A DNA stretch of 64,000 nucleotides from Podocnemis expansa (GCA_007922195.1 ML682125.1:372001-436000); one strand, 5' to 3'. Positions 22,994 through 33,853 are shown, numbered from the stretch's first letter. Numbers and translations: made by a program. Notes: generated by a model not told the origin, from the sequence alone.

Positions 22994-23158
22994 TCAGTAA
23001 CTTCTCCTCCTCCTCCTCCTCCTTCGCGTATGACTCATTTGCCTCCTTCTGCCATATCGTCTCCTTCTCCTCCTCCTATATCGGCCCCCGCGGCCTCCTT
23101 GCCTTCGCCTCCTACGACGACTTCGGCTCCTGCTCCTGCTGCGTCTGTATCTCGCCAT
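22994..23158 (-). CDS. PRM1: Protamine 1 (avian-type, intronless)
   Basis: Sperm nuclear protamine, which replaces histones or transition proteins on spermatid DNA and compacts it. The single open exon encodes 54 residues, 32 of them Arg. It opens MARYRRSRSRSRSRR and closes with a run of eight Arg then SY. There is no Cys or Lys. The MARYRRSR start and the terminal Arg-run plus Tyr match bird protamines (galline type). Mammalian PRM1 begins MARYRCC and has an intron, whereas here no splice site interrupts the frame. RSRS repeats at 5-14 are likely phosphorylation sites, as known for the family. A TATA box (23264-23269) lies about 105 bases upstream of the ATG, and AATAAA (22833-22838) lies 156 bases past the stop, so the gene is compact and complete. 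A tract of GGA/AGG codons near the 3' end is slippage-prone. Confidence 0.93.
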   Translation of the reverse strand: MARYRRSRSRSRSRRRRRRQGGRGGRYRRRRRRRYGRRRQMSHTRRRRRRRRSY

Positions 23159-23263
23159 TCCCAAGAGGCTTCTGACTTCCCAGCTCTCAGCAGCAGGAGG
23201 CAGCCATCAGCCTGGCTTTGGTGAGATTCCTTGAGCTTGTGAGCTGAACTGGCAGCTCCAGCC

Positions 23264-23269
23264 TTTATA
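23264..23269 (-). promoter_or_regulatory. TATA box of the PRM1 gene
   Basis: TATAAA in the context CTATCTATAAAGGCTGG on the minus strand. It predicts a start near 23235 and a 5' UTR of roughly 75-80 bases, a short leader. GTGAGTGACAC lies about 30-50 bases upstream and may be a weak CRE-like site. Confidence 0.65.
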
Positions 23270-23586
23270 GATAGGCTGGCCAGCAGGTCACAAAGGCCGT
23301 GTCACTCACTGTGATGGATCCGAATGGGCCAGTCCCAATATGGCCAGAACTTACCTTGTGGAGCGGCACATCCATATAAGGGAATATCCCACAAGGTTTG
23401 ACCATCTGTGGCCATCGTGTCCCACTGCCACAACAGTCCCACCGATGCTATGGTGCCCACAGAACCATAGAGTCTGAGCCTACATGGCAATAAAGCAGCA
23501 GATACCCTGTTGAACTGACATAGCAGTAAACTACTGAAGTGTTGACAGTATATGAGACATGCTCAGTCAGGATCATTAAAACTTTA

Positions 23587-23690
23587 GGAAAACAAAAAAA
23601 GGAGTCCTGTGGCACTTGTAAAGACTAATAAATTTATTGCATGAGCTTTTGTGGGAGAAAATCCCACTTCGTCTCCCCCTTTGGAACTCG
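23587..23690. mobile_element. MITE half-copy, 'ATTGCATGAGCTTT' family
   Basis: Single left arm: aaaaggagtcctgtggcact, taataaatttattgcatgag, cttttgtgggagaaaatccc, acttcgtc. It lies about 430 bases upstream of PRM1. Confidence 0.8.
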
Positions 23691-24204
23691 TCAGCTTTTC
23701 ACATAGTAACAGTTTTTGCTATGCTGCTTGGCAAGGCCTGCTGTAAAATAGAGATTGTCTCCAAGATCAGAATGAAAAGTCGACTATTTCTGTAGAACAG
23801 AATTTTGGAAAAATTATGTTATGGAAATATTAAAACATTTCATTTTGGTAGAGTTGAAGTGTTTTGTTTCATCTTTATCAGTTTGACTTTTATACTATAT
23901 TAAAATTATGTATTAATACAAAGTATTTGTTGTTTCTATTTGGTTGAATATATAGTTTATTATATAAAACTAATAAATTATATTATGAAGTATAATATAA
24001 TAGGTATACCATTTGAAATGATAGCATCAAAATGAGGCAATCAAAATGAATGGGTACAACAGCGATGTCTTTAAACAACAACTTGAGGACTTTGGTGACT
24101 CAGTTATGGGTAAGATTTGCAGGAGTGGGGGGTTCTGGTTCTGTGAACTGCACTGTGCAGAAGGTCAGACTGGATGGTCATTCTGCTCCCTTCAAACCTG
24201 AGGC

Positions 24205-24563
24205 TGTGTCCACACCAGGGTTTTATTTCAAAACAACAGCTGTTGTTTTGAAATACAGCTGGGCATGTCCGAATGACATTTTGTTATTTCGAAATGACAG
24301 GACCCCATCGTTTTGAAATAACGGCTGTTGTTTTGAAAGAGTAAAACCTTGCATGCAATTGAAATAGCTGTTGTTTCAAAACAGTTTGAAACTACACCGT
24401 TCAGACATGTTATTTTGAAATAAGTTATTTTGAAATAACACTTTTGCCCTTCTTCCCAGGTTGCCTTCCTTTTTGTATATATTCAGTGGGGGCATGGTCC
24501 AATGAGAGGACCACGTTGCCACACTTCCCAAAAATAACATTTTACGTGTGAACACAGCCTTAA
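24205..24563. mobile_element. Foldback MITE, 'CTATGTCCACA' family (copy 2)
   Basis: The ends are 'gctgtgtccacacc' and 'tgtgaacacagcc', inverted. It shares the inner segment cttttgcccttcttccc and cttcctttttgtatatatt with copies at 1291 and 34238. Confidence 0.75.
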
Positions 24564-24639
24564 AGTCTACAAATCTGTTTTTGAAAAGATTTGTGTTTTC
24601 TTCCTATCAGATTTTTCTCTGGCAGTGGAGCCTGGGAAG

Positions 24640-25620
24640 GGCTGTATTTCTCTTGGATAGATACATTTTCACATCCCTGCCAGGCTTGAGTTGCAGGCAT
24701 CAACGGTTGTAGAATCCACTGCATTCTTTGGTAGGTTGTTCAAATACTGAATCACACTCTAACTGAAATGGGGTTTGTGCTCCTTTTCCATTTCTTTTTA
24801 AAATGTGAACACCAGAATTCTAGTACTTGTCTCTCCAGGTTCATGACTATTGATAAAACAAACAAACAAGGAGCCCCGTGGCACTTAAAGACTAACAATA
24901 TATTTATTGCATGAGCTTTCGTGGGAGAAAATCCCACCACAGGACTCCTCCTTGTTTGTTTGTTTTACAGAACTGGACTAACACGACAGCCCCTTTGAAT
25001 CGGGACTATTGATAATCAGTTCCCTGTTTATACATCTATTGGGTGAACCATTTTTGCCACAACATCACACGGGGAGCTCACAGTGACTTGCTTGTTCGCT
25101 CTGGCCCCCAAATCCTGGTCCGAGGCACTGCACCCCTGGTATAATCCCCCATTTCCATGGCTGTTGGCCTGCATTCTCTTTTACTAATGAATGACCTTGC
25201 ATTTGGAGGTATTAAGAACTCGTTTTGTTAGAATTTGTCCAGTTTAACAAGGGATTCAGACTGCATCTAACTTGGCCATCTGCAAATTTTATCAGCGATG
25301 TTTTTAGACTTACTTTGGGATCATTGACAAACACTTGAATGTCATCAGGCCTGGAATAATCCCTGCAAAATCCTGCTAGAAAGATTCTCATTTAACTAGG
25401 ATGTTAACTAACAATTATTTTGCAGGATGTCCCAGGTAGCCAGGTCTTCATCCATTTAGCTTGTAGTTTATTTATATTGCCTAGTGTGGGCTTTTAATCA
25501 GAAAGTCACATGGTGCTACATTAAATGTCTTTGGCTCTTCTGCATCATTACAACAATTTTGCCATTTCCATATAATCATGGGCATATGCTTTTCTCTTAT
25601 GCCTGATATACTTTAAAACT
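24640..25620 (-). repeat. CR1/L3-type LINE, antisense, with MITE insertion
   Basis: Antisense LINE landmarks (ttgcatttggaggtattaag, ccatctgcaaattttatcag, catttagcttgtagtttatt) continue on both sides of an inserted foldback MITE at about 24853-25003. Similar sequence lies at 19560-20100. No intact frame. Confidence 0.6.
24853..25003. mobile_element. MITE copy, 'ATTGCATGAGCTTT' family
   Basis: The left arm (aacaaggagccccgtggcac, attgcatgagctttcgtggg) is followed by a partial right arm (ccacaggactcctccttgtt) and 'actggactaacacgacagcccctttga'. It is inserted in the LINE at 24640-25620. Confidence 0.8.
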
Positions 25621-25699
25621 CTTCCCCTCCATCCTTAGCGCTGTCAATTGTAGATGTTTCCCTACTGTCTTTAGCTTCCCTTATCAAGTTTCAACACTG

Positions 25700-26660
25700 C
25701 CTAGTGACCTATTTATAATTCTTCACTATCTTGTTCACCTGTTGCACAGAAGAAGATAATAGAGACAAAAGGAGCTGAATCTATTAACTTGCAAGATGAT
25801 TCTCTTCCTTTCTTCACTGGAATTAAGAAAACCCCGGTTATATTGCAGTACAGACTCCAGTAAACAAAGCTGTAAACATGGGAGTTCAGGGCAGGGAATT
25901 TGGGTTTTTTGCTCTTGTTTTAGTTTTTTTCTCTCTACTTGACAGGATCTTATTTAGGACAGCTATAACAGACAGAGAGGCAGCAGTGGTAGTGACCCGA
26001 GCAATCAAAGAGATGGTGAAGATGACTGGGTGTGGAAGCTGCAGACTGTATGTCATCCTGGAGCAGGTACCTGAAAAGAGCATGGTTTCTGTGAAGTGCT
26101 GCCTGACAGAGCTGATGGAAGAGAAGAGCTGAGGTTTGGAGATGCAGGTGGGAACTATGGTTGACATTCAAAGGGGATTTGGTGAGACGAGCGTGAAGGG
26201 AAAAGTCAAGGCTTGCTAATGCAAGCTAAGAGGAAAGTAGCCAGTGGAAGCAGGTGACTATAAGAATCAGACAGAGGAAACGATGGGCTAGTGAAGTAGA
26301 AATACTGCTCAGGAACAGGTTTGCTGAGTTGGAAAATGAAGGGGGTGGCAGTAACAGAAGGTGGGGAGGGAAGGAAGAAAAGAAGAGCAGCTAATCCAGT
26401 AAGATGAGGGGAAGAGCTAATGGAGAGAGCCAAGGTCAGAGCCCCAGGAGGATAGAGGATGACCCGTGGAATATTGCAAGGGACAACAAAGCACTTGTAT
26501 GAAGAAGGAATAGGAAGAAGGTGAGGAAATCACACCAGCCCCAGGAAGAGGCAGGTCTACATGACTGGGGGCTCCCTGCTGAGAAGAACAGACTGGCCTG
26601 TCCCCAGAGCTGATCTGGAGAAGAGAAGGGTGTGCCGTCTGCAGGGAGCTATGATACAGA
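25700..26660. other. Intergenic, no convincing gene
   Basis: Purine-rich sequence containing a plus-strand frame (25878-26132) and an opposing minus-strand frame (25886-26167). Neither shows a domain or a splice-supported exon. The minus frame is modestly hydrophobic but lacks the proline ladder. Confidence 0.4.
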
Positions 26661-26664
26661 GTGC

Positions 26665-26825
26665 AAAGGGGTAGCCATGTTAGTCCAGTTCAGCAAAACA
26701 AACAAGGAGTCCTGTGGCACTTAAAACTAACAAATTTACTTATTGCATGAGGTCTCTCATGAAAGCTCATGCAATAAATAAATTTGTTAGTCTTTAAATG
26801 CCACAGGATTTGTTGGGTTTTTGTT
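26665..26825. mobile_element. Two-armed MITE, 'ATTGCATGAGCTTT' family
   Basis: Left arm: aacaaggagtcctgtggcac, acttattgcatgaggtctct. Right arm: catgaaagctcatgcaataa, tttgttagtctttaaatgcc, acaggattt. They form an almost loop-free palindrome. Confidence 0.85.
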
Positions 26826-26839
26826 TTTTAAATACAAGC

Positions 26840-28560
26840 TGTGGACCTGAGGCTGAAGAGGATGCTAATGGGAGCAGAAAAGACTCCACTGATTGTCCTT
26901 CACCGGGGAACAAATGATACTCCTAGAGTCTCGCCAGAATGCATGAGGGGAGCCGATACCAGGGGAGACACTTAAGGAAATAGAGGCTCTGCTAACCTTC
27001 AGTGGGATTTTACCTGTCCCTAGAGGAGGAGAACAAAGGGAGAGAAGATTTTGGGGATCAACAGATGGCTCCAGCAATGGCACTATAAGTTGGTCTCTGG
27101 GGTGTTCAAGCAGTGGGAGGCAGCCCCGGATGGAGTCTCATGGGACAGACTCCACCAGAGCAGGGAGGGAAATGGATTCTGGGATGGAGTTTGGCAAAAC
27201 TAATACAAAGAGCTTTAATCTAACAACTGGGGTGTGGGGACAATTGTGAGATGCTCATGTAATGCTCTCACCTAATTTTAACATTGAAAGAGAGGGAAAT
27301 CAAGTAAGAAAGGATACAGCAAGGGGGAGTGGAAGAGCAGAGGGCAGGAGAATGGCCATGACATTTCTGATACCAGTCAGGTAACGAATACTGTACCCAG
27401 TTGAGCAAGGAACCGGGGTGAATTTGAGCAGTAACAACTGAGAAGTTGGCACACTGATGCAAGAATCCAGGGGAACAAAATAGAGGAAATAGAACTACTG
27501 GAGCCAGAAGTGAAACCAGCTATTAGAGGAATAGCAGAAACCTGGTGGGACATTAGTCCTGGCTGGAGTAATGCCATGTGGTCGTGGAAAAAGCTAATCT
27601 GGTCCTAGGATAAATCAGAAGAGGTATTTCCTGTAGAGAGAAGGAAGTGCTAGTACCGTTATAAAAGGTGCGGATGAGCAGAGCCGTAATTATGGTGGGG
27701 CTGATGGGACAAAGCCCAAGGCGGCCTGCTCTATTAAAGGGGTGGCTTTGCTGCACCAGCTGTAAACACCGCTAATGGGAAGGGGCTTGTTCCCATCAAA
27801 ACGTGACCCGGGCGGCAAAACACCGTGTTACAGCTCTGCTGATGAGACTCCATCTGAAAAACTGTCTGCAGTTCTGGTCCCCCCATTCTGAAAGAGAGAG
27901 TAGTTAAGGACACAGAGGTGAATGGTATAAATGTAATGTGGGCTTACTGCAGGTAGATGGTGCAAGACCAGCCTGCTCTCCTTTGAGAATATAACTGATT
28001 TTTTAGACATAAGGAATCTAATCTACCTGGATTTTAGTAAGGCGTTTGATATGGCTCCACACAGAAAATTATTGGTTAAATGGAATTAGATAAGGATTAA
28101 TAAGAGAATTGAAAAGTGAATAAGAAACTAGTTAAAGTAGCAACCACAACGGGTCAGACTGAAAGGTGAACTGTGAGGCCGGAGGGAACTTACTAGTGAA
28201 ATTCTATGGCTATGTCCACACACACTGTTTGATTCGAAATAACACTTGTTATTTCAATTTTAAAAAATGTTAGGTCCATAAAATGTTTCCTTATTTTGAA
28301 ATGAGGGGCTCCCTTGATTTTATTAAATCGATATAAATTAAATTGATTTAACTGTGTAAGTGTGGACATAGCCCATGAGTCCTAGGACCAATCTTACTGA
28401 ACATTTTTATTACTGCCCTTGGCCCAAGAAGTGGGACTGTGCTAATAAAGTCTGAAGATGACCCAAAGCTGGGAGCTGTTGCTGAAACAGAGAAGGCCTG
28501 GAATATCATACAAGATCTGGATCGGAGGCCAGACAGCTACCATTAGTGAAACAGCCTGCA
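26840..28560 (+). repeat. Degenerate CR1 LINE with reverse-transcriptase remnants
   Basis: The plus strand encodes broken CR1 ORF2 motifs: about 27520-27570 reads like 'AETWWDISPGW', and about 28031-28065 like 'FSKAFDMAPHR', a conserved reverse-transcriptase block. About 28375-28500 is the following region. It is interrupted by a short MITE at 28207-28375. Numerous stops make it inactive. Confidence 0.7.
28207..28375. mobile_element. Short 'CTATGTCCACA' MITE
   Basis: 'ggctatgtccacacacact' at the left and 'agtgtggacatagcc' at the right form inverted ends around AT-rich sequence. It is inserted into the LINE at 26840-28560. Confidence 0.8.
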
Positions 28561-28889
28561 GCTGGTGTCCGGTTGCTGGGTGGACAAGACTTCCCCTTGG
28601 GCCGGGTTTTCAATGGCATTTAGGCACCTACATGTGCTGAGGGGACCAAGGGGACATGCAAAGAATCAGCAGAATGTCACCCACTCGATGAAGGTTAGTG
28701 ACCCAGCCAGCAGAGGAAATTTTGAAAACCTTCCCTGGGCTCTTTCTCGCACCCAGATCTGGCCATTTGCCTGTCTCAGCCCAGCCCTGCCTCACAGGGG
28801 CCTGTTATTATGAGGCGCTCAGATGCTGCCATGATAGTGGCTAGCTAAATACATGAGGCAGACTGAAACACAGCATCAAATGGCAGTCC

Positions 28890-29285
28890 TTTGTTACTAC
28901 TGAGAACAGCCTAGCTCCCTCCTCTCTAGAGCACCCCTCAAATAGTTGAAGGTTGCTATCAAATCCCCCTCAGTCTTCTCTTCTGCAGGCTAAATAAGCC
29001 TAGTTCCTTCAGTATCTCCTCACAAGTCATGTGCCCCAGCCCATAATCATTTTCATTGCCCTTCGCTGGACTTTTTCTAATTTGCCCACATCTCTTTTGT
29101 AGTGGGGAGCCCAAAACTGAACACCAGATGCAGCCTCACCAGTGCTGAATAGAGGGGAACAATCACATCCCTGGATCTGCTGGCAGCGCTCCTACTGATA
29201 CAGCCCAATAGGCCGTTAGCCTTTTTGGTTACACGAGCACACTGTTGACTCGTATGCAGCTTCCCGTCCACCATAACCCCAAGGA
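28890..29285 (-). repeat. CR1 LINE 3' region, antisense
   Basis: On the minus strand the frame reads a recognisable CR1 reverse-transcriptase C-terminal pattern (…[10 protein letters not shown]…, …[13 protein letters not shown]…). The plus strand has the classic antisense CR1 text (tgtgccccagcccataatca, cactgttgactcgtatgcag). Confidence 0.85.
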
Positions 29286-29530
29286 GCAATGGTTTCAAGT
29301 TGCAGGTCAAGGTTGGGTATTAGGAAAAACTTTCTCTCTAAGTGAGTGGTAAAGCACTGGAATGGGCTGTCTAGGGAAGTGAATCTCCGTCTTTGGAGAT
29401 ATTTAAGGTACGGTTAGACAGTACCCTGGTGGGGGTGATTTAGTGAGAGGGGGCCTGCTTTTAGCAGGGGGTTGGACTAGATGACCTCACGAAGTCCCTC
29501 CCAACCCTATGATTCTGTGATTCTCTGACT
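29286..29530 (+). repeat. CR1 LINE 3' end, sense
   Basis: From 'caatggtttcaagttgcagg' through 'ctggaatgggctgtctaggg' to 'ttggactagatgacctcacg' and the terminal 'ccctatgattctgtgattct' microtail. It abuts the antisense CR1 head-on, giving an inverted pair just upstream of the plus-strand protamine gene. Confidence 0.85.
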
Positions 29531-29737
29531 CAGGGATGTTTGTTCAAAAGATTGTGCAAAGGGTGAAATTCCCATTCCTCACTTCATCCTGGACAATATA
29601 AAATCTAAGCCTCACCCATGCCTACCCTGGCTCCCGGCTAACACAGACTGTGGAGCCCAGACATTGGCTCTGCCTTATATGGTCATTTTGAATTGCCCCG
29701 TGATGCTACAGCCATTGTTTGTGTTCATAGCTGTCCC

Positions 29738-29746
29738 TTTAAATAG
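29738..29746 (+). promoter_or_regulatory. TATA-like box of plus-strand protamine gene
   Basis: TTTAAATAG in the context CCCTTTAAATAGGGGCC lies about 125 bases before the ATG at 29869. This predicts a leader of about 95-100 bases. Confidence 0.5.
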
Positions 29747-29868
29747 GGGCCATCTGAGACATCGCTCAGAGTCTCAGGAACAGCAGCAGAAAAGAAAGGT
29801 TGGCTTGGAGGAGCCTCCAAGGGATGTGCCCTTCCTCGGAGTTTTAATACCGCCCCTGCCAAGAGAAA

Positions 29869-30198
29869 ATGGCAAGATGCCCCTGTGTGCCTCCTACCAG
29901 GAGAAACAGGAGGCAGAGCTTTGGGGGGCCAAGAAGGAGAACCAAGCGTAGGAGGAGGAAGCAGCGGAGGAGAGGTAAGAGGAAACCTGACTGGATGTGT
30001 TGAAGCTGTTGGCTGTAGCTAGGAGAGACTGGAGAACACAGTGAGCTACTGCTTCATGTCGCTTCTTGCCCATTTCAGTTAGAATTATCAACTCAAGAAT
30101 GAGGTCAGTTTCCAAAAGGTCCTCTTGCTCATTCCTTCTGTCTCCTCTTCCTAGCGTTCACAACTCGCACTGTCTACTACTACCGGAGAAAGAAGTAA
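29869..30198 (+). CDS. Protamine-like gene, two exons, Cys-containing
   Basis: Predicted sperm nuclear basic protein of 49 residues. Exon 1 (29869-29974) begins ATGGCAAGATGCCCC. A phase-1 intron (29975-30154; GTAAGA…CTTCCTAG) follows, then exon 2 (30155-30198) to TAA. The protein starts MARCPC, has Arg/Lys-rich segments at residues 21-35 (PRRRTKRRRRKQRRR) and ends with a TVYYYRRKK tail. It has 18 Arg, 4 Lys and 2 Cys (residues 4, 6). The MAR start, single intron and basic composition fit protamines. The Cys pair recalls mammalian protamines, whose cysteines form disulfides. It is opposite in strand to the other two protamine genes. The exon-2 tail and intron phase match the gene at 33526-33853, showing common ancestry. 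ATTAAA (30327-30332) is a likely poly(A) signal. Orthology to PRM1 or PRM2 is unresolved. Confidence 0.8.
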
Positions 30199-30326
30199 CC
30201 TGCACCGCCTCCTCTCCTCCAGCCTTGGAGCTTGCGGACGGCCCCCGAGTCCTCACCAGCAGGGGAATGGAAGGCCTTTTCAAGCTCCCGGAGCCCTCCT
30301 AGCAAAGGAGCAAAGCCAAACCCATC

Positions 30327-30332
30327 ATTAAA
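30327..30332 (+). other. Poly(A) signal ATTAAA for plus-strand protamine gene
   Basis: Common variant hexamer, 129 bases past the stop at 30198. Confidence 0.55.
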
Positions 30333-30339
30333 TCTGAAG

Positions 30340-33100
30340 CTGCATTTCCTGCTCTGGGTGCCAATGTAATTTCATCGCCTCCTTGGGTCCGTACAGAAAT
30401 GGCTAAAATGTCAACGTTAAAAATTCTGTCGGTTTCAAATAGGAAAGTGTAGAACAAATTTGTTCTTCATGTTGTTCTGAGTAATATTACTGCAAAGATC
30501 CCCCTGGACCATGGGTCTAGCCATTAAATGAACCAAATATGTTGGGTTCCATTGGGGCTGGTGTGTGAGGTCCACTTAATCATTCCAACTCTGGCTACTG
30601 CAGATTAACATCCTCTCAATCTCGTCTTACTAGCTGGGTCCTGTAAGTACCTTGGATAGCTATATGAGCACTCCTAATCTGCAGTGCTTTTATCCCCCCA
30701 CCCCAGAGACCCCAGTCCTGAACTCATTGGCCAAAGTTGGCCATATCCTTCAAGGAGGAAGGAGTTGGATCGGGGTTCTTCCTTGCAACTGTGATTGTGG
30801 AGTTCAATTTTGGGTGCATGTCAGCTCATGTCTCTGGGCAGAGTTGCTCTGTCCAGAGCCCATCAGCTCCCCGGCTTCTCTCAAGGATCAGAGGGCACAG
30901 CTCAGAATCTCCCTTGGAACAGCGATTCTAAACTGCAGTTCTTATGATCACCTTGGAATTAGCTGATCCCTGTTTTTTTTTTTTTCCTGATCCGTTCTAT
31001 CCGAAGCTAGGGAGGCACTTCTGGGTTACCAGATAGATCCTTTTTGGGTTCCATCAAATACATGGGGACAAGACTGGTTTGAACACAGTGTTTGCAGGGT
31101 CGAGGTCATGGTTTTTAGACTCTTTAGTTGCTAAATTCTCTGCCCCACATGGGAGTTGTGAGACTAAAATCACTAGTGGACTCAAGTTATTGTCCCACAG
31201 AAGACATATAAATGCAAAGTCTTGTGAACCGTTATTACTGGTGAGGACCTGAAACCTTGTTTCATGTTAGAAAATGGTGGGTGAAATTCTCTGGCATGTA
31301 CTCCAGGATGGGTCAATATTGAGCCCAATAACATGTGTCCAGGGCCATTTATAGGGTAGGGTGAGAGGGGCAGCACAGGGCCCTGCACTTTAGGGGGCCC
31401 CACGGGGCCACACCACTACCCCCCCTCATGCCAGGGACTGGGTGAGCTGGCCAAAAGTGGCAGCCCCGTTCACAGGGCTAGGTCGACTGTGAGGTCAGAG
31501 GAGGGGCTTGGTGTGAAAATTGCTTAAGGCAGCCTGTTGTAACACAGTAGATCAGTGTTACAACAAAGGTGAGTCATTACGACTAACAATGAAGTGCTAA
31601 TTGTTGTTCAAACAACCTCTGTGCCTCCTCTCTGAGTCAATATCTCTTTGGGCTTCTCACATTCATAGGAAAATGACTGAGGTCACTGGCAAGCAACCTT
31701 TGTGTTTTTATATCAACAGACCCCATGAAAAAAAGAAAAAAATGAACATCCTCTTATTCCACCATTTCTGGGATATGGGGATTGCAGCTATTTTTGCAAG
31801 TTGAGACTTGCCCCTTTTTTCAGTGGGTTGAGAATTCCCTTGTTTACAACAAAAGTTATAACTTGTAGATTTTAATAGAAATGCCAGAATTTTTTTGACT
31901 GATAATTAAGAAGAGAAGAGAAAAGCAAACTGTTCTAGTAGGAGCCTGTGTTACAAAGTATGGTGTTTATTCTACAGTTAGCAAGCCTAATTAACAAAAT
32001 CCAACTCAGGGATGGGGCTGCTGGAAGGAGAAGTTATAACAAGGTCCTAATCTGGGGGGGGGGGGAGTAAATAGCCCCATTGTGTTGCTGCCTTATGCAC
32101 ACTGCCAGGGGTCACCAGGCCAAGCAGAGAAGGCTAGCACCCCTTCAATCACAATATTGTGGACAATTGTGTGTTCATGGAAATTCATGCAGACTCATGG
32201 AGCAGATGAAGTGCAGAGGTGAAAGTGGAACCCAGAGGGGCTGCTTCAGTTCTTGGGATTGGGCAGTGGAGAAGGAAGCAGGACCTGGCGGGACTTGGAC
32301 AGGCTCAGCAGCAGACAGGATTTTCCAGAACCTTTCTTTCCAGCCTGGCATTGTCTCTCGTCTCCTTCTTCTGTCTCAGCACTTCCATCTCATTTCTCCA
32401 CACAGTCACATGCTCCACCCCATTTGCCAGGAGCTCCCACACACTCCAGGCTACTGCATGCCATTTTAGAGACTTGACCTACTTCCTGATTTGAGACAGG
32501 AGTATGGCATGTGGGATCACCCGTTGCATGTTCCATGTAGCTGATCTCAAGATGTGTAGGTTTCAGAGATGCAATAAAAGCCTCAAGAGAAAGGATGAAA
32601 GCCATGAGGGATTGCCCTCCTCTGGGCTGGCCGGCCCCACTGCCAGTGCCTGAGGGTTGGGTAAGTGGGGACCCTGCAAAGGGTGATTCACCCAGGGCCC
32701 CGCACACCCCCCCCCAAGGGACAGCCCTGCTTATATCTGAGTAAGGCAGCCCGAGAAAGGGCTCCACTTTGTATCCCACCAAGATGTTGTCCCTTGGTAG
32801 GACAATTCAGGCCATCAAGCGTTGTCCACTGGGAGGATGTCCCAAAAGCTAATCATCTTCACTGTTAAATCTCCCAGCCTTTCACCTCCAGCCATGAGTT
32901 CTTGTTTGGTTTTCTCAGCTAGGCTAAAGGGCCCTTTGTACTTGGTATGTTCTCCTCATGAATGTACTTAGACATTGTAAACAAAATCCCTCTTAAGTGC
33001 CTTGTTGATAAACTACACCACTGAGCTCTTTAAGTCTCTCCTTGTAAGGGAGTTTCTACAGCTCTTGAATTAAAACAAATCCTGAATCATATTCCCCATA
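30340..33100. other. Intergenic between convergent protamine-like genes
   Basis: No credible gene. Short runs of T (30972-30984) and G (32056-32065) occur. Plus-strand frames at 32080-32494 overlap one another and carry no domain. Nothing further supported. Confidence 0.45.
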
Positions 33101-33137
33101 AAGATTCATCTGAACTCCTATAAGGGTTTACTAAGGC

Positions 33138-33330
33138 AGTTTTTCCCAACCAGTGTGCCACGGCATACAGGTGTGCCACAAAATTTTTTGAAAAATTATT
33201 CAAAGAGCTCTGGATTGGCTCATGAATATTCATGAGTTCATTTGGAAACTATATGGTGGTGTGCCTCAGCTTAATTAAAGGTAGCAAGGTGTGCTGCAGC
33301 AGAGAAAATGTTGGGAACCACAGTACTAAA
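33138..33330. mobile_element. hAT-type MITE, 'tttcccaaccagtgtgcc' ends
   Basis: The left end 'cagtttttcccaaccagtgt' and right end 'atgttgggaaccacagtact' are inverted and match the style of hAT-derived MITEs. The interior repeats 'gtgtgcc' phrases. It lies downstream of the MVRYR protamine-like gene. Confidence 0.6.
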
Positions 33331-33398
33331 GAAATCCAAGGGAAAGCCTATAGACAGGAAACAAGGAACAAGTCACAGCAAGAATTGCGTTAAGCTGC

Positions 33399-33404
33399 TT
33401 TATT
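33399..33404 (-). other. Poly(A) signal AATAAA of MVRYR protamine gene
   Basis: Perfect hexamer in GTGCAATAAAGCAGC on the minus strand, 122 bases past the stop codon. Confidence 0.75.
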
Positions 33405-33525
33405 GCACTACAGGTTCTCTTGGTCTCGCCAGGTTGCCTAGCTCTCCCGTTGGCTTTGTTTTATGGTGGGGCAGCTGCTCGTTCTCTCACTGCAGGGACA
33501 GGAAGAGTGAATGCAATTGACAGCT

Positions 33526-33853
33526 TCAGAAAATCAAACTCCTCCTGTAGTAGTAAGTGCGTCTGACTGGAGAGAGAAGAGAGAAGGAGATGATGAGTTC
33601 AGGCCAGCCAGAAAATTCCTGAGCTTCAACTGCTCAGGACAAATCACCCCTATTCAGCTCATGTAACATATGCACCTTTTCCTGCTTCATTTTCAGTTGC
33701 TTCAGACTGTAACATGAAACCCTAAGGACCTGCATACTAACCTCTCCTCCTGCGTCTCCCTCTCCTCCTGGGTCTCCTCTGCCTGCTAGGCCTGGGTCTT
33801 CTCCGAGGCCTTCTTCGCCGGTATGACCTAAGATAGTGTCTGTATCTGACCAT
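33526..33853 (-). CDS. Protamine-like gene, two exons, MVRYR start
   Basis: Predicted sperm nuclear protamine of 50 residues, 26 of them Arg, with no Cys. Exon 1 is 33853-33742 (ATGGTCAGATACAGA…), then a phase-1 intron (33741-33567; GTTAGT…TCTCTCTCCAG), then exon 2 33566-33526 to TGA. The MVRYR opening is that of mammalian PRM2, although the long PRM2 precursor domain and its His/Cys content are missing. Residues 12-37 are Arg/Pro-rich, with PRRRPRP and RRPRRRGRR motifs. Exon 2 encodes RRTYYYRRSLIF, homologous to the tail of the gene at 29869-30198. A TATA-like CATATAAC (33923-33930) lies about 70 bases upstream and AATAAA (33399-33404) about 125 bases downstream, so the gene seems complete. 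It is convergent with the plus-strand protamine. I am confident of the class and not of the orthologue. Confidence 0.85.

Noticed and set aside
23030..23224. Pro/Ser-rich plus-strand frame
   Set aside because: It is the antisense shadow of the PRM1 coding region.
25886..26167. Moderately hydrophobic minus-strand frame considered as an eighth family member
   Set aside because: No proline register, no alignable motif, no acceptor upstream and a high Ser/Thr content. At best an unrecognisable remnant.
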